A DNA stretch of 64,000 nucleotides from positions 255,922-319,921 of the forward strand of contig NZ_LMSM01000007.1 of assembly GCF_001428125.1 (NCBI RefSeq), read 5' to 3'. Within the stretch, counting starts at the first letter, position 1. Each line of letters starts with the position of its first letter. Of the stretch, positions 59,124 through 64,000 are shown one piece after another. Made by a program: the position numbers and the translations under genes. Source of the DNA: Nocardioides sp. Soil774. GTDB taxonomy: Bacteria > Actinomycetota > Actinomycetes > Propionibacteriales > Nocardioidaceae. The notes beneath the pieces were generated by a model. That model was not told where the DNA came from and made no database searches. It was given only the letters and a program-made list of their open reading frames with translations.

Positions 59124-60122
59124 TCAGCAGGTGACGACTCGCCGCCAGGGCGCGACGACCTGCAGCGCCCGGCCGTCGACGGGGCGCTCGCGCAGCTGCT
59201 CGAGCGCGTCGGCCCAGCGTGGGTCGCTGGTGCCGGTCACGAACATCGACGAGCCCTGGTCGGCGTAGACCAATCCGTAGCGCTTCATCGCCACCACGAT
59301 CGCGCGTGCCGCGCCGGTGTAGCGCCTGGCGGGGAACGACGGCTTCAGGCGGAAGCGCATGCCGTACGCCGGCAGGTCGCGCGCGGTGTTGGCGCTGGGG
59401 CCGCAGTGCCGTGCCGGCCAGGTGTACGCCGCCCGCGCGGAGGGCAGCGTGAAGCGCAGCGCGTGCGTGATGCGGCCGCTCGCCGCCTCGTCGTAGGACA
59501 GCAGCCCGGGCAGGATCGGCAGCCCCGCGGCGTCCGCGGAGGTCCAGCCGGCCGCTCGCAGCCGGTTGGACGACAGGTCCCAGCGCGCGACCGACGCGGC
59601 CCGCCAGGCGATCACCTCGCCGGAGGCGTCGCGCACCCGCTCGGCGGCGTACATCTCGACGAGGTCGCAGGTGCCGCGCCGCACGGTGATGACGTGCCGG
59701 TCCCCCTCACCGGGGTCGGGTGCGCTCGCGCTGCCGCCCTCGATCGCCGCGTCGGCCGGCACCGGGACCGGTCCGCGGTCGCTCTCGTCGCGGTAGTCCT
59801 CGCCGTCGGTGCCGAACTGCAGCGGCAGCAGCCGCTGGTCGGCGTCGACGACGTTGACCGGGATGCCGTAGAACGCCTCGGTCGTGCCGAGGTCGAGGTG
59901 CAGGGCGTGCCCGGCGGCCTGCCGCGCGACGATCGCCGCCGAGTGCCGCCACACCGGGCGGTCGTCGATGCGCCGGTTCCACGGGTTGTCGGCCGGGAAG
60001 ACCTCGCAGCCGCCCACCGTGTGCACCGGTGCGAGGCGCTCGGGTGCAGGTGCCGACGCCGCGGGGAGGGACGCGGCGCAGAGCGCCACGGACAGGGACG
60101 CGAGGAGCAGGAGACGCCGCAC
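59124..60122 (-). CDS. Conserved secreted protein of unknown function
   Basis: A 332-residue exported protein (signal residues 1-24). It has CEVFPADNPWNRRID near the mature start, ALRFTLPSARAAYTWPARH, and YGLVYADQGSSMFVTG near the end. I recognise this as a widespread secreted family without known function; NPWN, WTSADAAGLPILPGL and the ADQGS stretch are its conserved parts. GTG start with TAGGCT 6 nt upstream. Monocistronic. Confidence 0.75.
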   Translation of the reverse strand: MRRLLLLASLSVALCAASLPAASAPAPERLAPVHTVGGCEVFPADNPWNRRIDDRPVWRHSAAIVARQAAGHALHLDLGTTEAFYGIPVNVVDADQRLLPLQFGTDGEDYRDESDRGPVPVPADAAIEGGSASAPDPGEGDRHVITVRRGTCDLVEMYAAERVRDASGEVIAWRAASVARWDLSSNRLRAAGWTSADAAGLPILPGLLSYDEAASGRITHALRFTLPSARAAYTWPARHCGPSANTARDLPAYGMRFRLKPSFPARRYTGAARAIVVAMKRYGLVYADQGSSMFVTGTSDPRWADALEQLRERPVDGRALQVVAPWRRVVTC

Positions 60123-60143
60123 CCGCCGAGCCTAGGGCTCGGG

Positions 60144-61049
60144 TCAGGCGATGACGAGGTGCTCGGCCATGTCCACCACCGGCGCGTAGCCCAGCCCGGC
60201 GTAGATCTTGTTGGACGTGGGGTTGGCCAGGTCGGTGAACAGGCACATCCGGTGCCCGGCCCCCAGCCCACGCCGGGTCAGCTCGCCCACGACGTACGAC
60301 GCGATGCCGCGGCCGCGGTGCTCCTTCGGCGTGTAGACCGGGCCGATCCGGGAGACGCCGTACGACGGCAGGCTCGCGCCGGACAGGTGCGCGACCGTGC
60401 CGTCGGGCAGCTCCCAGAGCCACTCGACGCCCTCGCGGATCCGCACCAGCGTGCTCTCGAGCGTGTTGTGCTCGCCGCCCGTGTGGTCGGGCTCGCGACC
60501 GGCCTGCTCGTCGGCCTCGGCGTGGAACGCCTCGAACCACGACAGCACCAGCTCGGCGTCGTCCTCGGTCGCCCGGCGGAGCCTGCCCTCGGGCGCGTCC
60601 GGCACCACGACCGCCGTCGCCTCCCACAGCCGGGTCGCCTTGTCGGACGCCATCTCCCCCCCGGCCAGCCGGGCGGTCTCGCGCGCCAGGACCTCCGCGC
60701 CGGGCAGCGCGCCGTTGGCCCCGCCCAGGAGCTCGCCGCGCTCGTGCAACGCGGCGGCCAGCGCGCGGGCGGCGTCGTCGGCCATCGGCATCCCGAAGGT
60801 CGGGTAGGGCTTGAAGGGCGCGGTGCGCATGGCTGCCGACACCACCGTCCCCGAGTCGTCGCGCACGGCCACCCACCACCGGGCGAAGGGCGCGTCGACC
60901 TCGACCCAGGAGTCGCGCCCGTCGGTCAGCTCGCGGGCCGTCCGCTCCGTCACGCTGGCGATGACGCTGCCCAGCACCGGCTCGGCGGCGAGCAGGTCGC
61001 CGGTGGCGTCGAGGAACGGCTGCGGGGTGTCGAAGAACTCCAGCTCCAT
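60144..61049 (-). CDS. GNAT family N-acetyltransferase
   Basis: A 301-residue protein whose C-terminal half (about 155-300) is a GNAT domain: GPVYTPKEHRGRGIASYVVGEL holds the acetyl-CoA-binding Q/RxxGxG/A motif, and NPTSNKIYAGLGY the later conserved segment. The N-terminal half may be a degenerate second GNAT-like domain. Substrate unknown. TAGCGT lies 6 nt before the ATG. Divergent from valS. Confidence 0.85.
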   Translation of the reverse strand: MELEFFDTPQPFLDATGDLLAAEPVLGSVIASVTERTARELTDGRDSWVEVDAPFARWWVAVRDDSGTVVSAAMRTAPFKPYPTFGMPMADDAARALAAALHERGELLGGANGALPGAEVLARETARLAGGEMASDKATRLWEATAVVVPDAPEGRLRRATEDDAELVLSWFEAFHAEADEQAGREPDHTGGEHNTLESTLVRIREGVEWLWELPDGTVAHLSGASLPSYGVSRIGPVYTPKEHRGRGIASYVVGELTRRGLGAGHRMCLFTDLANPTSNKIYAGLGYAPVVDMAEHLVIA

Positions 61050-61114
61050 GCCGCGACGCTAGCCAAGCGCGCAACGCCGGCGATACTCGTTTTCGCAGGC
61101 CGGAGGCCCGTCAA

Positions 61115-61120
61115 TAGACT
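61115..61120 (+). promoter_or_regulatory. Putative -10 element of valS
   Basis: TAGACT, 6 nt before ATG 61127; no Shine-Dalgarno. No T-box or other leader structure is seen. Confidence 0.5.
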
Positions 61121-61126
61121 TCGGCC

Positions 61127-63760
61127 ATGACTGAGACTCCCGCCACCCAGACCCCGGACGCCGCGCCGGCCACGACGACGAGCACCGACCCGCGTGCCGT
61201 CGTCGTACCCGAGCGTCCGGCGCTGGAGGGACTGGAGGAGAAGTGGTCGCGCGCGTGGGCCGACAACGACACCTACGCCTTCGACCGCACCCAGCCGCGC
61301 GAGAACGTCTACTCGATCGACACCCCGCCCCCCACCGTCAGCGGCTCGCTGCACGTCGGGCACGTCTACTCCTACAGCCACACCGACCTGATCGCGCGCT
61401 ACCAGCGCATGCAGGGCAAGGCCGTCTTCTACCCGATCGGCTGGGACGACAACGGCCTGCCGACCGAGCGCCGCGTGCAGAACTACTTCGGCGTCCGCTG
61501 CGACCCGACCCTGCCCTACGACCCCGACTTCACCCCGCCGGAGAAGCCCGACGCCAAGAAGCAGGTGCCGGTCAGCCGGCCCAACTTCATCGAGCTGTGC
61601 GAGCAGCTCGTCGTCGAGGACGAGAAGGCCTTCGAGGCGCTGTGGCGCCAGCTCGGCCTGTCGGTCCAGTGGAACCCGACCTACACCACCATCGGCGACC
61701 ACTCGCGCACCGTGAGCCAGCGCGCCTTCCTGCGCAACTACGCCCGCGGCGAGGCCTACCTCTCCGAGGCCCCCACGCTGTGGGACGTCACGTTCCAGAC
61801 CGCCGTCGCGCAGGCCGAGCTCGAGGCCCGCGACTACCCCGGCCACTACCACCGCGTCGCGTTCCACCGTCCGGACGGCTCCACGATCCACATCGAGACG
61901 ACCCGTCCCGAGCTGATCCCCAGCGTCGTGGCGCTCATCGCGCACCCCGACGACGAGCGCTACCAGGACGTCTTCGGCACCACCGTGACCTCGCCCGTCT
62001 TCGGCGTCGAGATCCCGGTGCTCCCCCACCCCGCGGCCGAGCCCGACAAGGGCGCCGGCATCGCGATGTGCTGCACCTTCGGTGACCTCACCGACGTCAT
62101 GTGGTGGCGCGAGCTGAGCCTGCCGGTGCGCACCGTGGTCGGGCGCGACGGCCGCCTCCTGCGCGAGACGCCCGAGTGGCTCGCCGCCGACGCCGCGTCG
62201 ACGGCGTACGCCGAGCTGGCGGGCAAGACCACCTTCAGCGCCCGCGAGGCGATGGTCGCCCTGCTGCGCGAGTCCGGCGACCTCGACGGCGAGCCCAAGG
62301 CCACCCAGCGCATGGCGAACTTCTACGAGAAGGGCGACAAGCCGCTCGAGATCGTCGCCACCCGCCAGTGGTACATCAAGAACGGCGGCCGCGACGCCGC
62401 GCTCCGCAAGGAGATGCTGGTGCGCGGGGAGGAGATCACCTGGATCCCCACCCACATGAAGCACCGCTACGACAACTGGGTCGGCGGCCTCAACGGCGAC
62501 TGGCTGGTCTCGCGCCAGCGGTTCTTCGGCATCCCGTTCCCGGTCTGGTACCCGCTCGACGCCGACGGCGAGCCCGACCACGACCACCCGCTGATGCCCT
62601 CGGAGGACCAGCTCCCGGTCGACCCCTCCACGCAGGCACCCGAGGGCTACACCGAGGACCAGCGGGGCAAGCCCGGCGGCTTCGTCGGCGACCCCGACGT
62701 GATGGACACGTGGGCGACCTCCTCGCTCACGCCCCAGATCGCCGGCATGTGGGGCGTCGACGACGACCTGTTCTCGCGCGTCTTCCCCTTCGACCTGGCC
62801 ACGCAGGCGCACGACATCATCCGCACCTGGCTGTTCTCCCGCGTCGTCCGCTCCGACTTCGAGCACCAGGTCGTACCGTGGTCGCACGCGATGATCTCGG
62901 GCTTCATCGTCGACCCCGACCGCAAGAAGATGTCGAAGTCGAAGGGCAACGTCGTCGTCCCGACCGACATCCTCGACAAGTACGGCGCCGACGCGGTGCG
63001 CTGGCGCGCCGCGATCGGCCGCCCCGGCATGGACTCGCCCTTCGACGAGTCGCAGATGAAGATCGGGCGCCGCCTGGCGATGAAGGTGCTCAACGCCTCC
63101 AAGTTCGTCCTGGGCAACGTCGGCGCGACCGAGCTGGTCCCCAGCGCCGTCAGCGCTCCGGTCGACTGCGCCCTGCTCGGCGGGCTGGAGACCGTGGTGC
63201 GTCGCGCCACCGAGGCCTTCGACGCCTACGACTACACCACCGCGCTCGAGGTCACCGAGAAGTTCTTCTGGGAGTTCTGCGACGACTACCTCGAGCTGGT
63301 CAAGGAGCGCGCCTACGACACCGACGGCGGCGCCGCGACCGAGTCGGCGAAGGCCACGCTCGCGATCGCGCTGCACACGCAGCTGCGCCTGCTGGCGCCG
63401 TTCCTCCCCTACGCCACGGAGGAGGTCTGGTCGTGGTGGCAGGACGGCTCCATCCACCACGCCGCCTGGCCCACCGCCGCCGACCTCGGCTCCGCCGCGG
63501 CCGCCAAGCCGCTTGTGCTCGACGCCGTCGCGGCCGCCCTGACCGGCATCCGCGGCGCCAAGTCGCAGGCGAAGGCCAAGATGCGCGCCCCGCTCTCGCG
63601 CGTGGAGATCACCGGCCCCGCCACCCTGGTCGAGGCGGCCCAGCAGGCGCAGGACGACCTCCGCGCCGTCGGCACCATCGTCGGCGACCTGGACTTCGTG
63701 GTCGACGAGGCCGCGAACGAGCTGCGGGTCACCGCCGACCTCGCGCCCACCGAGGACTGA
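61127..63760 (+). CDS. valS: Valyl-tRNA synthetase
   Basis: An 877-residue class Ia synthetase. HVGH signature at residues 76-79 ([11 protein letters not shown]), KMSKS at 601-605, and [14 protein letters not shown] in the Rossmann core. The editing (CP1) domain has [19 protein letters not shown]. The GLPTERRVQ type and lack of the usual bacterial zinc-finger spacing place it with the archaeal-like ValS group found in many actinobacteria. Full length, and the last complete gene of the window. Confidence 0.96.
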   Translation: MTETPATQTPDAAPATTTSTDPRAVVVPERPALEGLEEKWSRAWADNDTYAFDRTQPRENVYSIDTPPPTVSGSLHVGHVYSYSHTDLIARYQRMQGKAVFYPIGWDDNGLPTERRVQNYFGVRCDPTLPYDPDFTPPEKPDAKKQVPVSRPNFIELCEQLVVEDEKAFEALWRQLGLSVQWNPTYTTIGDHSRTVSQRAFLRNYARGEAYLSEAPTLWDVTFQTAVAQAELEARDYPGHYHRVAFHRPDGSTIHIETTRPELIPSVVALIAHPDDERYQDVFGTTVTSPVFGVEIPVLPHPAAEPDKGAGIAMCCTFGDLTDVMWWRELSLPVRTVVGRDGRLLRETPEWLAADAASTAYAELAGKTTFSAREAMVALLRESGDLDGEPKATQRMANFYEKGDKPLEIVATRQWYIKNGGRDAALRKEMLVRGEEITWIPTHMKHRYDNWVGGLNGDWLVSRQRFFGIPFPVWYPLDADGEPDHDHPLMPSEDQLPVDPSTQAPEGYTEDQRGKPGGFVGDPDVMDTWATSSLTPQIAGMWGVDDDLFSRVFPFDLATQAHDIIRTWLFSRVVRSDFEHQVVPWSHAMISGFIVDPDRKKMSKSKGNVVVPTDILDKYGADAVRWRAAIGRPGMDSPFDESQMKIGRRLAMKVLNASKFVLGNVGATELVPSAVSAPVDCALLGGLETVVRRATEAFDAYDYTTALEVTEKFFWEFCDDYLELVKERAYDTDGGAATESAKATLAIALHTQLRLLAPFLPYATEEVWSWWQDGSIHHAAWPTAADLGSAAAAKPLVLDAVAAALTGIRGAKSQAKAKMRAPLSRVEITGPATLVEAAQQAQDDLRAVGTIVGDLDFVVDEAANELRVTADLAPTED

Positions 63761-63780
63761 TCCCGCTCACGCCGTGCTGA

Positions 63781-63830
63781 GCGGTGCGTGAGGCGACTTC
63801 TGCGGGCTCGGAAGCCGCCTCACGCACCGC
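63781..63830 (+). terminator. 20-bp hairpin after valS
   Basis: GCGGTGCGTGAGGCGACTTC and GAAGCCGCCTCACGCACCGC form a 20-bp stem with one mismatch and a 10-nt loop, 20 nt after the valS stop. Confidence 0.85.
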
Positions 63831-63904
63831 CCAATGCGTACGTCGCCCGCGCGGCGGTGCGTACGCCACCCGCGGCGGCGGTGATCCACCCACGTTCTGC
63901 AGGC

Positions 63905-64000
63905 CTTGGGTTCAAGGTCTGGATGCAACACCTCGTAGTGAGGGGTGTTTGCGATGGCGGCTCGGCGGGTGTTTCCCCAGCAGGTACGTCGCGAGTTCTG
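63905..64000 (+). mobile_element. Left end of a probable IS30-type insertion sequence
   Basis: A sequence around 63908-63930 (TGGGTTCAAGGTCTGGATGC then AACACC) precedes a transposase-like start at 63954. It resembles the terminal region of IS30-family elements. The right end is outside the window, so no second inverted repeat or target duplication can be checked. The exact left boundary is a guess. Confidence 0.4.
63954..64000 (+). CDS. Start of a probable IS30-type transposase, truncated by the window edge
   Basis: ATG 63954 opens MAARRVFPQQVRREF and continues off the edge, 15 complete codons. The RREF segment resembles the N-terminal helix-turn-helix start of actinobacterial IS30 transposases. 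Too short for certainty. Confidence 0.4.
   Translation, partial: MAARRVFPQQVRREF

Noticed and set aside
58548..61130. Plus-strand 860-codon frame across folC, the secreted protein and the GNAT gene
   Set aside because: It spans three well-supported minus-strand genes and has no motif of its own.

Overview
The window looks like a chromosomal segment of a high-GC actinobacterium, most likely Nocardioides or a close relative in Nocardioidaceae. This rests on the G/C-ending codons, many GTG starts, ATGA/GTGA operon overlaps, the rodA-mrdA-mreDCB and rne-rplU-rpmA-obgE-proB gene orders, a ValS of the archaeal-like type used by actinobacteria, and many starts preceded by a TANNNT hexamer only 6-9 nt away (leaderless mRNAs). 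No tRNA, rRNA or CRISPR array was seen.

Layout. 1-8.2 kb: a truncated GNAT acetyltransferase coupled to kynureninase, ilvD, an XRE regulator, a BNR/Asp-box protein divergent from a PadR regulator, an EamA exporter and a sugar-dehydrogenase lipoprotein. 8.2-16.4 kb (minus strand): a cobalamin riboswitch followed by a secreted alpha/alpha-barrel protein, a membrane-anchored DUF4430 (transcobalamin beta-like) protein, EcfT, a fused double ATPase EcfAA' and an S component. A second barrel paralogue lies just upstream with its own leader. This is the most interesting locus: it looks like a vitamin B12 capture and uptake machine that uses, as separate polypeptides, the two domain types that make up human intrinsic factor and transcobalamin.

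16.5-31.9 kb: gatCAB, an RTX-like secreted protein, ligA, a TetR/MFS efflux pair with two clear operators, an alpha/beta hydrolase, a cysteine desulfurase-mnmA-MetE-like operon (tRNA 2-thiouridine), a metalloprotease-like lipoprotein and a nucleotidyltransferase. 31.9-50.2 kb: the housekeeping string proB-obgE-rpmA-rplU-rne-TIGR03936 and its usual partner TIGR03960, split by a roughly 5.5-kb block, mostly plus strand, of surface-glycan genes (flippase, DUF2142, two GT2, methyltransferase, DUF2304), then a GT2/methyltransferase pair.

50.2-64 kb: the rod-shape cluster rodA-mrdA-mreD-mreC-mreB, a DUF937 protein, ndk, DUF4233, folC, a secreted protein of unknown function, a GNAT enzyme, valS, a large hairpin, and the first codons of what is probably an IS30-type transposase running off the right edge. 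A 19-bp perfect palindrome recurs four times: three copies inside the DUF4430 protein's linker and one between genes at 4.3 kb.
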